Counted from the first letter of the stretch, positions 24,460-35,668 are shown. The stretch is 64,000 bases of DNA from Marasmius tenuissimus (GCA_029532415.1 JAQOTA010000053.1:372001-436000), one strand, 5' to 3'. The notes: generated from the letters alone by a model not told the origin. Numbers and translations are program-made.

Positions 24460-25267
24460 ATGCGTTCCTTCTCTTTCTTTGCTACTTTCGCCGCCGCCGC
24501 CGTTTCTCTCGCTGCCCCCATTGTTAATGTTGACAATGTGGCCGGCAATGCTCTCGGACTTGTGGGTGGCGTCACACCCCTTGTCAAGAACGTCGCTCCT
24601 GTCGTTCGCCATGAGCAAACCATCCCCGCTATCCTTGTGGACGTTACCGCCCAAATTAGCATTGCGATTGAGCCTCTTAGTATGTCTGAGCTACTCACTC
24701 CTTCTATTCGAGTTCTAGTCTGACGCATCCTTTGAACTTTCTCCAGACTATATCACGAAGGACAACTGCACCGTCGTGAATATCAAACCTGTCCTCGAAG
24801 AAGTGAAGGTTATCCTCAACGTTGCAATCAAAGATGTGACCTCCATCACTACCAATCTCGTCCCCTCCGTCACTGGTATCCTCGGTGCTACCCTCGGTAG
24901 CGTTTTCTCCCTCGCTGGAACTGTTCTCTCCATCCTCGACATCGCTAAGATCGTCGCTGCCCTCATCCACGTGAGTTCCTCATCACCTACCTGTGGTCCG
25001 GGCCTGGGCTGACACTGAATTGGGGATACCTAGGTCATCTGCATCGCCTTCACACTCGTCCTGAAAGTCGTCAGCGACGTTGAGAAGGATGTTGTCTGTT
25101 CCCTCCTCGCCGAGGTTCTTCAACTCCTTTGCTCACTCCTCAAGATCGTTCTTCCTCTCGTTGGAGGTCTCGTTCAGGCTGTTCTCCCCTTGGTTGGGGA
25201 CGTCGTTTTCGTCGTGAAGGCTCTCGGTGTCACTGACCTCTTCAAGGCGGTCGGTCTCAACTTGTAA
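24460..25267 (+). CDS. Small secreted hydrophobic protein, unknown
   Basis: Exons 24460-24679, 24747-24970 and 25034-25267 give 225 residues. The first 19 residues (MRSFSFFATFAAAAVSLAA) are a clear signal peptide with an Ala-x-Ala-like cleavage site. The mature protein is rich in Val, Leu, Ile and Ala with long hydrophobic helices (VTGILGATLGSVFSLAGTVL; IVLPLVGGLVQAVLPLVGDV) and has only a few Cys. I do not recognise a domain; similar Val/Leu-rich secreted proteins occur in mushrooms. A short intron-like segment follows the stop (GTGAGT at about 25288, TTTCTAG at about 25350), probably in the 3' UTR. Decayed copies of this 3' region reappear at 28540-28700. Confidence 0.75.
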
Positions 25268-25612
25268 GCCTTAATATACGGAACCGGTGAGTACGCGTCA
25301 GATTTGCTATCGTTGACATGATTCGGGGACTGATTGTCGTTAATTTCTAGGATTCATTCTGCGCCGACAAGTGTTTTTTGTTTAATCATTCTCATGTATG
25401 ATGTACGCATTCCAAAAAGGGATGTAAGAATCGATACACCTATTGTATACGGATTCCAAGCTATTGTTTCCAGCAATCTGAGCACTTCCAACTAAGGAAC
25501 GGCGAAGTTTCGAACGCGTAGGCGTCTTCCCGATAACTGAGTCATGGTATACCTTCAATGTTCAAAACCCGGTTGGGCGGGCGGCATAACGGGAGGGTCC
25601 GACGTAGAGAGT

Positions 25613-28082
25613 CTATCCTGAACCCATCACAATCGAGGTCCGAGAGTTACGTCGAATTCCTTGGGTCGTGAACTTGTGTATAGCATATTCCTTTTGGACC
25701 CTCGCAAAGAGAGCTGGAGAAAAACTGTCAATACTTCAACGGCTCGGTGGTTTGCAGTCAGAATCTTACCATCCACGTCCTTCGGGTCCAACGCCGACAT
25801 GAAGTGCACAGACACCTTCTGTTCCGGTGATAAGTGCTCGAGAAACTTGTTCTTGATGTATTCGCAGGCTGCGTTGGTATCTGACCCTCCATCGTAGTCG
25901 GAGAAATGATTCTGAAGTGGTGATCTTTCGAGTTTCTCCGCAAGTAGATCCATTTGATTGAAAACGAGTATCTGGGCGCAAAGGATGTACGGTGAACAAA
26001 ATTCTTGGTGAGTGAAAAAAACCTCGTACAAGGGGGCATTTCCCAAGCTCCTCCGGTATAATCCCACCAGTAGTTGCATAGATTGACTTGAACAGCTCTA
26101 GCGAGTCGTCCATTCCGTTCTACCGACAGTGCGCTTCGATGGTCAGCAAGGCTGAGCATGTTGATATTGGGGACGAACTACTCACCACTGAATGATCCTC
26201 CGAAAGCACTCGATCGTATTCGATCAGGGAGACAACAAACAGCACGACGTCCGTTTGAGGGACGTAATTGCTCCACTTCTTCCTCTCAGACCTCTGACCG
26301 CCACAGTCCCAGAAAGTGTACGAGTTTTTCTGGGTGGTGAACGACTCTTGGTGAACTCCGGTGGTACAGATGTACCACCCGAGAAGGTCCAGGTATGTCG
26401 GCTCGAGCTCGGCCGATATAGGAGCTAAAGCACGCCTACGGGAGCGACTCACCATGCCATGAAGAGCTTCCAGTAAGTGGCCCAAATGATCTAATGGCGG
26501 GCTGCTTGCATGGTAACCTGCGCCCATATCCAAGGCGTAATCTGGTGTGGAGGCTAGAGCGGAGCACAAGTCGGAAAAGGTCGTGATATTTGTCCGGAAA
26601 AAGTCATGGAGCTTCAGCAATCTCTCCGATTGAGACATAAAGGGTGACCATGTTGGGGGGAGCTTGTCGAAGTTTTGATTGATGTCCCATCGAGCCCACT
26701 GATCGGAGTTGAGACTTGGATTTACAAGAAAATACTTCACAACTGTATGCAGAAAGGTTTTAATTTGGCTTTCCATCATTTCTAGGTAGGTTGCGGGTTC
26801 ATAGAGCACCATGAAAGATGCCAAACCGTGATGTGCAAAGATCAACTGTTTCATGATGGTAGTCTGGATAATGTTGAGAAGAGAGGGTAGGTATAAGTCT
26901 ATTGAAAGATCACAAATGAGGCCCAAGGTACTAACCTTTCCGCCACAACCTCCACCGATGAGTAAGACCTTGACATTTCGCAGGTTGAGACCGTCACCAG
27001 AGGGGTCTGACAAGGAATATGTCCCACTCTTAGTGAGTTGGTGCCGAACGATCGCCACCGCATTCATCAAGAATCCATAAGACGGGGGAGCCGCAGTACC
27101 TGGCTCAAATTGGGCCCACATGTAATCTGTTAATGAGTCACCAGCCTCAAGGCTCATCGATAGCTCGAAGATAGCGTTCTCGACGACGCTCACTAGACCA
27201 TCATCGGCAACATGATCGAGTCGGAGTCGATGCACCTCCATGAAGAGTCTTCCCGCCGTAATGCCGGCACCCCCTCTATCTTTGTCCGAAAGCCCTAGGG
27301 ATAGTAGGAACCGGACAACATTGAGCTCTTCGGATAGAATGAGGCGGGTATGGTGGCTGTCGCCGAGGACGGCAATAAGGGTGAGATAGAGAATGAAGGG
27401 CGATAACAGTAGGAGTTTGGAACGTGCTTGACCCGGAAAAGCCGCGACATAGGATTCATAACCGGCTGCACGGAGTGCTGATAATCTTTTTCTTGTGGTT
27501 TCATCCCCGGATTTTCGCCTGAACGCGCTATAGTAGAATTGACTGGATGAGCACGGGGTACAGAGAGAGACAGTTAGGTGAGGAGAGGCGCACATTTCGG
27601 ATTTGGAGTCCTGGAGGCAATCGAGAACATCACAGAAATGCCTATGAAGCTTAGAGGTCGAGTTCAGGTCGACAAGGGTAGTAGCAAGCCCGATGAAAGT
27701 CATCGAGCCAATTAAGGTCATGATTATCCGCAAGGCTCGCGTTCGAATCGAGAATGGATACCCAGGGCTGCAAAACTTGGGTTCAGTCCGCAGCTCTCCG
27801 GACTAGCTCAAATTGTACGTACTGCGACAATTCTAGAAGGATTCCGCACATCTGTTTGATCTCTGAAGATGGCGTGTCTTCGTGCCAAGCGTTGTCGGCC
27901 TTGACTGAAGTTTCAATGCGGCCGAGCTGCCTATTGACCAAGACGTTGTCGACCCCATTCAGAACAACTTCTCCCAATCTTTTGATAGCTCTGCCAGAGA
28001 GGTAACCCAATCCGGGAACTGTAGTTCGGGTCGAGCTAGAGATGGAAGAGTAGATACTGAAAAGCTCTGAGGAGTCGCCCAT
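25613..28082 (-). CDS. Divergent G-protein alpha with N-terminal membrane extension
   Basis: Seven exons (27823-28082, 26936-27767, 26453-26863, 26186-26401, 26030-26119, 25770-25971, 25613-25713) sum exactly to 704 codons. The C-terminal half is a Galpha: P-loop GGGCGGK (residues 358-364) continuing TTIMKQL over an intron, switch II WDCGGQRSERKKWSNY, then SLIEYDRVLSED, and the guanine-specificity loop FNQMD (NKxD in classical forms). Two catalytic features differ. The P-loop lacks the usual Glu-Ser of GAGESGKS, and switch I reads LLGWYICTTGV, with no arginine finger before TTG. Ahead of the Galpha lie about 320 extra residues with hydrophobic segments at about 101-120 and 205-222. Classical Galpha proteins are about 355 residues and carry only a short lipidated helix there. 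Start 28082 is used; an in-frame ATG at 28145 is possible. The third intron could be only 28 nt if placed otherwise. Confidence 0.82.
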
Positions 28083-28511
28083 CGCTCGTTGAGGAAGGAG
28101 GGGGGAAATGCTCTTCCAAAAACTCGAAATAGCTGTTGCGCTCACCGCTAGATCCTAAATATTAGTGTCATCGCCTTTGAAGACTTTCTCTCGTGCTACC
28201 AAGTATCGTCGCCCAATGACAACGGGGATGCCACATAACGGGAAATAAAGAAGCTCGGCACTGCCTTGGTGATGTTCAAGCCGTCGTCAAGTCACCATAT
28301 TCGATAGTAGTCCAGGTATGCCACTCAAGCTCTTACTGCGTCTTTATCTCCACTTCTGCGTTGTCGGACGTGTTCGGGCTCCAAGTTTATTGTTTTTCGA
28401 GTCGATTTTGGTAATGATGAGTACAAGTTCCACATGTTTTGTATATGTTTTTGTCAAGACTCGACGTGCACTGGCAGAAGTGCCGTCACTATGATCACAA
28501 CAGCCTAAAAG
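28083..28511. other. Spacer between Galpha gene and its decayed copy
   Basis: The sequence just 5' of the Galpha gene. The stretch at about 28232-28290 (GGGAAAT...AAGCTCGGCACTGCC) recurs at about 29660-29710 upstream of the decayed Galpha copy, so the duplication includes 5' flanking DNA. No other feature. Confidence 0.5.
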
Positions 28512-28700
28512 TTGATGATAGTTTACAAGCTCTGGAAGGTCGTGGGCCGGGTGAGTACGTGTCAGAGCTATAGCCTAGCTGAGTTGGGAACTGATTGGAG
28601 TCATTGTCTTCCAGGATCTAATCCTGTATCACTGAGTTATGGTTGTTCATTCTCATGTACACATTCCACAAAGGGATGCACTGATATAATTAGTAGGGGT
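28512..28700 (+). pseudogene. Decayed copy of the secreted-protein 3' region
   Basis: The segment containing GGTGAGTACGTGTCAG, GGGAACTGATTG, TTCTCATGTACACATTCC and AAAGGGATG resembles 25280-25420, the region spanning the end and 3' UTR intron of the secreted-protein gene (24460-25267). The coding part is no longer recognisable apart from a weak match before the GTGAGT. Its position relative to the Galpha remnant at 28820-29554 mirrors the intact pair, so it marks the left part of a tandem duplication. Confidence 0.6.
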
Positions 28701-28819
28701 CAGAGTTGGGATCAAGTGATGATCAAGTGCATGATCAAGACGCGATCAATTGCTGGTTGATCTCGTTTTGATCCTCCTCCGCTTTGACCAGCCCACCCTC
28801 GCAGCCTCTGTAAGTTCTC

Positions 28820-29554
28820 GTTCATATGACTCTTTTTACCGTGTCCTTCGTTAATACTGCCATCCTCTTAGCTTTTCGAGGTTTCTCCCGTGTACAAGCT
28901 GTCTCGTTGGGAACCTTCTGTGTAACTAGTTCGACTCCTCTGCCAGGCCATACAAGGTAGTACCTTGTATGGCCTGACGATGACTGTGAAAAATTCTCTG
29001 GCCGGGGAATGAGATTGGCGGAGTCATTTTCAGGTATCGATCCCACGGAGGGACGCGGCCATCTCCGTGAAATTTAGTAGTCATAGCAGCCCTCAGGAAG
29101 GCTGTCAGCTGGCCTTCCATCACTTCTAGGAAGCTTTCGGTGTCATAGAGCGCGGTAAAGGATGTCGAACCGCGATGCGCAAGAATTAGCTGTTTCATGA
29201 TAGTGGTCTAGACAACGTTGAGAAGGTGAGGTCATGTCAGTTTAACTAAAGATACCAAGGCGACAGTTCTAGAAGAATTCCGCACATCTGTTCGATCTCT
29301 GAAGATGGCGTATCTTCGTGCCAAGCGTTGTTGGTCTTGACCGAAGCTTCAATGCGACCGAGCTGCCTATTGACTAAGACGTTGTTGAAACCGTTCAGAA
29401 CGACTTCTCCCAATCTTTTGATGGCTCGGCCAGAGAGGTAGCCCAATCCAGGGACTGTGGTCCGAGTTGAGCTAGAGATGGAAGAGTAAACACTGGAAAG
29501 GTCCGAGGAACGGTCCTCCATCGTTTGTCCGGAGAGAAAGAGGGAAAGAAGCAA
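28820..29554 (-). pseudogene. Truncated tandem copy of the Galpha gene
   Basis: Two blocks match the intact Galpha at 25613-28082. 29246-29518 copies its N-terminal exon almost residue for residue (TVPGLGYLSGRAIKRLGEVV; WHEDTPSSEIEQMCGILLEL). 28926-29215 copies the exon after the P-loop (TTIMKQLILAHRGSTSF), with its preceding intron end. About 275 codons of the second exon, holding both hydrophobic segments and the P-loop glycines, are missing, and everything after the start of the helical domain is lost. The copy therefore cannot encode a G protein. A 33-nt palindrome (28944-28976) interrupts it. Confidence 0.88.
28944..28976. repeat. 33-nt near-perfect palindrome
   Basis: 16-nt arms (beginning CAGGCCATACAAGG) are exact reverse complements around a single central G. 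It lies inside the truncated Galpha copy and has no counterpart in the intact gene, so it arose after the duplication, by local inversion-duplication or as a foldback insertion. Confidence 0.85.
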
Positions 29555-30297
29555 CTTGCAGTCGAAGAGTCAACAGCTTTCGTGCTATGTGTTGTAACAT
29601 CCCCCGTCAAGATCTGATTCTCAGCTACTTACCTGAGGTGCCACCACAGCGCATGATAGGGGGAAATCAGACTGAGAGAGCTCGGAACTGCCTTAGTGAT
29701 GTTTACTGTACAGCCGCGTGGCGCGAACGGCACAAAATAGTAACTCAGCCATGCCGCGAATGCGGCACGGAGAGTTCCACTTACCTCCCACCTGCACCAA
29801 GACGACCTGGTGGGATGTCTAGTCAAGGGATACCTGATCATGGGCTACTGTGACGGCCAGTTCTATCCCCGTTCGAAGCCAGTCATTTGTTGCTTCACCT
29901 TTGTATCCAGGACTGCTAGGCGTGCTCGGACTCGGAGTTTTCTCCACAGTACATGTTTTGACAGCGTTGGCTTGGCCAGATCTCGTTGTATATTCGACGT
30001 TCACTCCTGTGTTGTGAGCATTAGATGAAGCTCAATAAGAATTGACCAATACTGAATGATTAGTATGCGGTATACATTGGTGAATGAGTCGTAATACTAC
30101 TCAACAAAACTAGGCGCAGAGAGATCCGAGAATAGGAAACTATATACATAACGATAATATATACGCCATCATGAGAAACTACGAGGCCACTAGTTATACC
30201 ATGATTAAATGAACTAACGGAGAAGGAGGAAGAGAAGAAACATTTGTAAGGATTTTATAGACTTCCTTTTCGTTCGATTCGCTGACGAGCGGAGAAT
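29555..30297. other. Spacer after the duplicated block
   Basis: Contains the duplicated 5' flank of the Galpha remnant up to about 29720. From there to 30297 there are only short unsupported frames and an AT-rich stretch (30040-30240), probably the 3' region of the minus-strand gene ending at 30298. Confidence 0.4.
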
Positions 30298-31049
30298 TTA
30301 ACGGAATTCAACGGCAACATCAGCCTGCCATGCGTCCTCGAAGACATTGGTGAGAGAAAGCAGCACGATATGGTCGAATTGGATTCCACCGCCGGGGCCG
30401 AGACGCCATTGGATCTCTCGCGTGGCTTCGTATTGGTTTTTCTATAGGGAAACGTCGCTGTGAGCTTGAGAAGAAGCATTGACATGTCATGATACACACC
30501 TCGATGTACCTCGCAAAATTCTGCGAGATGACCATAGCAAGCTGAGCGCGAGTGATTGGTCCTTGTGGCGTAGCGACATCGATACTGCGAATCCATTCGC
30601 TGTGCTCGTATCCGGGCCACTAGATGTCAGAGTAGATGGTCAGTATTCTAATTTATTCTATAAACTCGTCGGCAGGAACTTACTCGAATATGAAACGCGA
30701 TCTTCCTAAGCTGAGTGTGTCCCAGAATCATATCATTCGCGCCTTGCATAGCTTGCTGGAGTCCTTGAGGACCCCTCGTCCTCACCTCACGAAGTGGGAT
30801 TCCTTGGCCCTGAAGACCGATGAGGTCGAACGAGATCGTCCCGTTCAGAGGATGAGCACGTCCCGTTTGTGCGCGCCATTTGGAGGAAGGGACGTAAGGC
30901 GTTTGCGGAACACGGCATTTGCGGGTGAGAGGATTGGTGGGATGACTCGCATTACCATTCTGATTGTAGGTGAGAGCTCCGGAGAGGGAGGAGTAGGAGG
31001 ACATTTGAGAGGTGGAGACATTGGAGTGAAGGGAGTTGTAATGGGACAT
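30298..31049 (-). CDS. Conserved Agaricomycete protein of unknown function, copy A
   Basis: Exons 30684-31049, 30500-30619 and 30298-30441 give 209 residues. The N-terminal 50 residues are Ser/Asn-rich and disordered. The conserved part includes PQTPYVPSSKW, IPLREVRTRGPQGLQQAMQG, HIRWPGYEHSEW, QGPITRAQLAMVISQNFARY and EIQWRLGPGGGIQFDHIVLLSL. The same blocks, with both introns at identical places and a middle exon of identical length (120 nt), occur in copy B at 35669-36435. I do not recognise a named domain; the layout recalls small fungal DUF6699-like folds, but I would not assign it. No signal peptide or membrane segment is present, so it is probably cytosolic or nuclear. Confidence 0.82.
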
Positions 31050-31812
31050 GTTTTCTATTTGGTATGTAGTAAACTTTGTGGGGTTAGGCTGTGGCGTTTG
31101 GAACTGGGAGTTTGTGTAGAAGTAGCTGATGAAGCTACTATCCCGCGCCCCAGACGCGTTAAATACCTGCTAAGCCAGCAGCTTGAACATGAAAGTCCCA
31201 GGCCACAGGGCCCGACCATTGGCAAAGCGGAGGAAGGCATTTCGAAAATGTCCATTGTACCCGGCAATGGTGAATCAATATGCCACCGTGAATGGACAAT
31301 GGACAATGCCCATTGGAGAGTAAATGGAGGGACGATGAGCATGGCCTAAGTATTCGCTCGCGTAGACCCGACTCAGATAAACCGAAGAAAAGACACGAAG
31401 AGCTCACTCAAGAAAGGTGTAGCAAACTCGGCGAATGACATTGTTGAATCGGGAAATATGATTCCCATTTATGGTAAGTACCTGGCCTTTGACTCTTGCC
31501 ACCCGAGCGTTCTGATGATCAAATGTTTATGCCACACTCAGGTGGATGAACATTGTCCTCCACGAGGAAGGGCCAAGTCTACAAATCATCTTCGTTCCTC
31601 AACGGCACCCCTATGGTACCACGGTGGAGGCTGTGACTAACATCGCATCTAATTGTCGATCCCAGCCCCATGGCACGATTTCGCGACATAATCCTACATA
31701 ATCGTTGCTCTGAAATTTTCGAAACAATATTCAAACTTATAGGGTGATTCGAACATTTGAGCCACCGAAAAATCACACACCGAGCCATTTGTAGTAGTAC
31801 TCAAAAAGCTAT
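31050..31812. other. Intergenic between copy A and tRNA-Thr
   Basis: Promoter side of copy A. Overlapping frames are present but none has a motif or good splice continuity. Nothing else seen. Confidence 0.4.
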
Positions 31813-31899
31813 TGCCGGTTGGCTGGATTGAACAACCGACCTTTGCATTTGGTAACCGGATGATACAAGTGCAACGCTCTACCACTAAGCTAAACCGGC
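31813..31899 (-). tRNA. tRNA-Thr (anticodon TGT) with intron
   Basis: On the minus strand the acceptor stem GCCGGTT/AACCGGC, the D-arm GCTT...GAGC, the anticodon stem TTGCA/TGCAA and the T-arm GGTTG-TTCAATC-CAGCC all pair, with one G-T pair each in the D- and T-stems. The loop starts CTTGTA, giving anticodon TGT for threonine. The loop is interrupted after position 37 by an intron of about 15 nt. The discriminator is A. Confidence 0.88.
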
Positions 31900-32728
31900 T
31901 TATAAATGTCCATAAACTTTCAGTATCAGAACCGGTTGAGGAATTCTCCAGCACATTTACGGCGATACTTTTTCCATTGACTTGCCAGTTTCTTTCAGCT
32001 TCCCTTGTATGAGCCTTTGAGCACCCGTTATCCTGGGATCTGAGCACTTTGCTCTTCCAGACGGCCGGATCGGCCTCACAAAATCGGACCGGATGCCTTG
32101 ATTTAGTAAGTTCTCAGGCTGCACTCCTGCTATCAACCACCCTGGTCATTCACAACGCAGTCAAGCCGTCGAGTGCGGGTTCCAGCCCTTCCTCATCTGC
32201 TACCGCTCCTCGATGCATCTTCCCTTTTTCGTATTGGTCTATCTTTCTACTCCAAGAAACAATCAAGATAGAACGCCCAAACAATACAATTTGGACCCCC
32301 GTGGTAGCATTCCAAGCAAATTCTGTCAAAACCGAATGAAGGAACCCTGAGACCTTTCTACCTCAACAAGCTTCCGACAGTCCTTGTGTTACATCTTCAT
32401 ACGGAGGGATATGAGCTGGTAAGCCTCTCAGCTTTAGGCTTTCGGCGCGTCGTCAATTCCGGGGTTTCCACAGTCAGTTTCGAGAAATTTGCTTCAAGAG
32501 ACAGTCTGAATTCCTGGAATACCTTACTTGAAGACGAAAACGAAGGGGGAAATTGGAATGTACGAAATTGACGCCTGCCGCTGCGGAGGCGATTCCAGGG
32601 ACGGGTCTACCCATTTTGATGACAGTCGTGTCAAGCAGCGAACCCTGGGGCGCGCCGCTCATATGATCGATGAAAACGCGCTAGCTGGGACTTACAGTCG
32701 CTTCTCTTGTCCCCTCTATCATTCTGCT
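31900..32728. other. Intergenic, short unsupported frames
   Basis: Plus-strand frames at 32049-32339 and 32386-32571 have no recognisable domain. The stretch before 32729 may hold the promoter of the tandem four-TM locus. Confidence 0.35.
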
Positions 32729-33867
32729 ATGGGAGTACACGCAGCCCGCACAAGCTTGTACGGTACGGCGCCCTATGCACTGGATTCAAATCCTACATTC
32801 ACTTATCATAACCTTAATTCCCAGGTCTCATCCTCGCATTTGCTATATGTGTGAACGCCCTGGCAATTGCTCTTGCGGTTCAAGTCAAATTCGATGTGGA
32901 CGACGCAATTACTTGGTATAGGTATACTAGCTCGAGCACTGGGCGTACTCGGAGGGCGTTGGTGTTGGCAACGAGACATTTAACTGGTACAGATACCTCC
33001 GAATCTCAGTACTGGAGCGATCAAGACTGATTTCTCTCTATAGATCGGTTCGCCATCGTCGCAGCCATTCTAGGCCTAGCAACCTGGATATGGACGAGCG
33101 TTTTGTTAGTATGCTTTGCTTTTAGCGTCTTGTAATAACCTAATTTCCGCTATCCAGACTTTCGTACAGTAATCAGCTCCGTTCGAACAACAGCCTTTCC
33201 TTTGCACTACCCCATTTTATTTCTTAGATCGTCTTCTCTGTGCTCTGGCTCGGTAAGCTTGACCTCATCTTCCAAGTACGCGCAATGAAAACTCCCTCAC
33301 AGCGGTTGGTATCATGCTCCTCACCGAAACGAGCTATTCTTGTGCAGTTCCCTACACATCGAACTTGGGTTTCGTGGTGGATCTTATAGCAGCTTGGTGC
33401 GGGATGACTGCTGCAGCGGGTGTTCTGTCGTTGACAATCTCGATTTTGTGTGCGTCTCTTGCCCACTGATTCTTATCTCGAACCTGAACTTGATCTCCAA
33501 CCGGACAGCTGGAGCGGTGGCCCTCGTCATTGGGCTGTCTACCCGTCGCACCGGAGGGCTCAACGGGAAACTTACTGCACCCGACAACGTAGGAATGGCT
33601 CAGGCACAAATGACTACTCCCTACATCGCCAGCGTACCAGTGGCTACCTACGTCCATGGAGCCCCCAATTCTCCGTTTGTTCAAGTGCCTGCCGCAACAT
33701 TCACGCCTGGAGCTCCTACCGTTCCCTTCATTTCCGGAACTTCTGTTGTTCCCTACGCTCCTGGGGCTCCTGGCTTCGTCCCAGGAACACCCGGTCTACC
33801 TTACACAACCAATCTCCCCCTTCTTCATTACAACGCTATCCCTATCAGACCAGAGCCCTCGGATCCA
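32729..33867 (+). pseudogene. Four-TM module, upstream tandem copy with nonsense codon
   Basis: Exons 32729-32762, 32825-32986, 33044 onward and later ones follow the exon pattern of the downstream gene. Four hydrophobic helices are visible: LILAFAICVNALAIALAVQV, FAIVAAILGLATWIWTSVL, IVFSVLWLAVGIMLL and LIAAWCGMTAAAGVLSLTIS. The N-terminus MGVHAARTSLY parallels MPRPAAVRTAIY of the next copy. An in-frame TAG at 33225-33227, aligned to a sense codon of the downstream copy, lies between helices 2 and 3; the splice options I tried do not remove it in frame. After helix 4 the frame continues through a Pro/Ala/Thr/Val-rich tail (repeats of xxPGAPxxP type, about 33610-33830) straight into the downstream gene without a stop. 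Either the copy is dead or the two modules form one longer product by unseen splicing. The topology recalls MARVEL proteins, but this is inference. Confidence 0.6.
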
Positions 33868-34866
33868 ATGCCTCGCCCAGCTGCAGTTCGTACTGCGATT
33901 TATTGTAAGTCTGTTCACTCTACTTACGCAACCTACAACGGGCTAAACCAGTACTTTCCCTTCCTGATCCTTATTCGCGTAGCCTTGATCCTCGTATTTG
34001 GCATAACGGTGGACGTCATCGGTCCTTTTGCGCTTATATTTGCAGGGCTTGGGAGGACGACGACCGTCAAACAGGCCGGAAGTGAGTCTACCTCCGCTCA
34101 GCTCTGAAACGTTCGAATGATAGCTGACATGTGTTCATCTTTATCGTACAGTGGCATTCGCGGGAATAGCATCCCTGTGTTCTCTTTTCACTTGGATATG
34201 GGCGAGTGTGTTGTACGTGACTCATTTACACCCTCGTTCGTCATTGATACTGGTTCTAAAAAGGCTCTCGTATAACCGCCGCTTCTACTCTACGCAAACG
34301 GTCACGCGCGCATCTGCCCATTGTATATCGACGATGGTTCTTAGCATCGTGTGGTTTGGTACGTGTCGTATCTAGTAGCGTTTCCTGTATTCCTTCACTC
34401 ACCAGGACGACCCGCTCTAGTCATCTCGATCATGGTTTTCGCCTTCGTCGGTGCAAGCGGCACTTGTTCCAATAGGTTGAACCTCTTTGAAACGTGCCCT
34501 TTCAACCTGTCTCTGGGGTGTCTATGTTTGAGCTTGTCGATCCTCCGTGAGTGAAATATTCAATCCCGAGCGTCTCCTTGTCACTATTCTGTACTCACCC
34601 AGACTTTGTTTCCCCCTCCAGTGGGATCAGTGTCGCTCTATATCTACCTCCGGACGACGAAACGGGGAGCTCAGATAGCGCAAGTAAATGTTGCTCAGTT
34701 TGATGGGGATATGCCTCAGCCTATGCAGATGCAGATGCAAATGCCTACTCAGATGCAGACGGGGTACCAGGAAGAGAAATCCGCGCCGGCGCAGCCTGCT
34801 GAGCAACCAACTGCGCCTGGACAACAGCCCATTCCCGTTCCCAGTACTACGGAACTGAGAGCGTAA
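33868..34866 (+). CDS. Four-transmembrane protein, MARVEL-like topology
   Basis: Six exons (33868-33904, 33983-34081, 34152-34212, 34264-34358, 34406-34546, 34622-34866) keep frame and give 225 residues. Helices: SLILVFGITVDVIGPFALIF, FAGIASLCSLFTWIWASVL, ISTMVLSIVWFGRPALVISI and LSLGCLCLSLSILLGSVSLY. The cytosolic tail is Met/Gln-rich (PMQMQMQMPTQMQ) then Pro/Gln-rich. The family is unnamed to me. The first Met used (33868) lies inside a longer open frame continuing from the upstream copy, so the true start depends on whether that copy is transcribed separately. It is likely a plasma-membrane or vesicle protein of unknown role. Confidence 0.7.
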
Positions 34867-35668
34867 TTGGTACTGGTGCTGCTTGTGGCTCTTGGATGAT
34901 GGTTATTGTTACTTTGGTGTTGATGATGATGAATTGTACTTACTTACGTTCGTGATACGTTATCTTCCTCATTTGTCGGGATCGATTCTTACTTTACCAT
35001 TGTGTCCCGTCGAGTATACGTACACCCACAGTCTGCACTTGTTCAGGAGAGTTAGGCCGCCGACGATGACTCATAGACAATGGTCCTGACCGAGGTATTG
35101 CCACTTCGAACTCTCTCAACAGCTTTGGCAGTGCGTACTTCCCAATTTTCGCAACACGCGGTCACGTGGGGTATGTAGTTCAAGCTGGATCCACTCCGAT
35201 CGATCCAACACCTTCCTACGCGAGAAAGAAACGCGTCAAAGCTCATGAAGCTCGTGATTTGTGAATGTAGTATCAATCCTATGCTAGTATTTTGCCTCCG
35301 TTGAGTCGTTTAGAATGAGTATGAATGGTAAGTTGGTGTTGAGTTGTAGGTACGATATGGCCCGCGCCACATTCTCTCGACTTACCTCCATGTATCAATC
35401 AGGGAAGAGGATGTACAAGAAATGTATTTCAGAGTCAAACAATGCAATTTTGTCGCCATTTTCAGGAAGTAGGGCAAGAGAACTTTGCCCGGTACAATAA
35501 CCTCGAACTCCGGCCTCCGTGGCCACATATCAGCTTTGGCATGGTCTGAGCTCGTCTGGTGGTATAAAACTCGTAGCGTGGAGTAGAAACCTTCCCATAC
35601 CCCACACAAGTCTCTCTATCTACTCTCGATCGAGTTCCCCTCCCCCCGGACATCACCCAACCCCAAGT
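34867..35668. other. Intergenic with probable TATA element
   Basis: No gene recognised. A TATA-like GGTATAAAAC lies at 35561-35570, about 100 bp before the start of copy B (35669), followed by a C/T-rich stretch at about 35600-35650 typical of fungal start regions. Confidence 0.5.

Noticed and set aside
26425..26452. 28-nt intron in the Galpha gene
   Set aside because: Shorter than fungal introns usually allow; a later acceptor at 26402-26403 gives 51 nt and a better match to the PTxxDLL segment, so that join was used.
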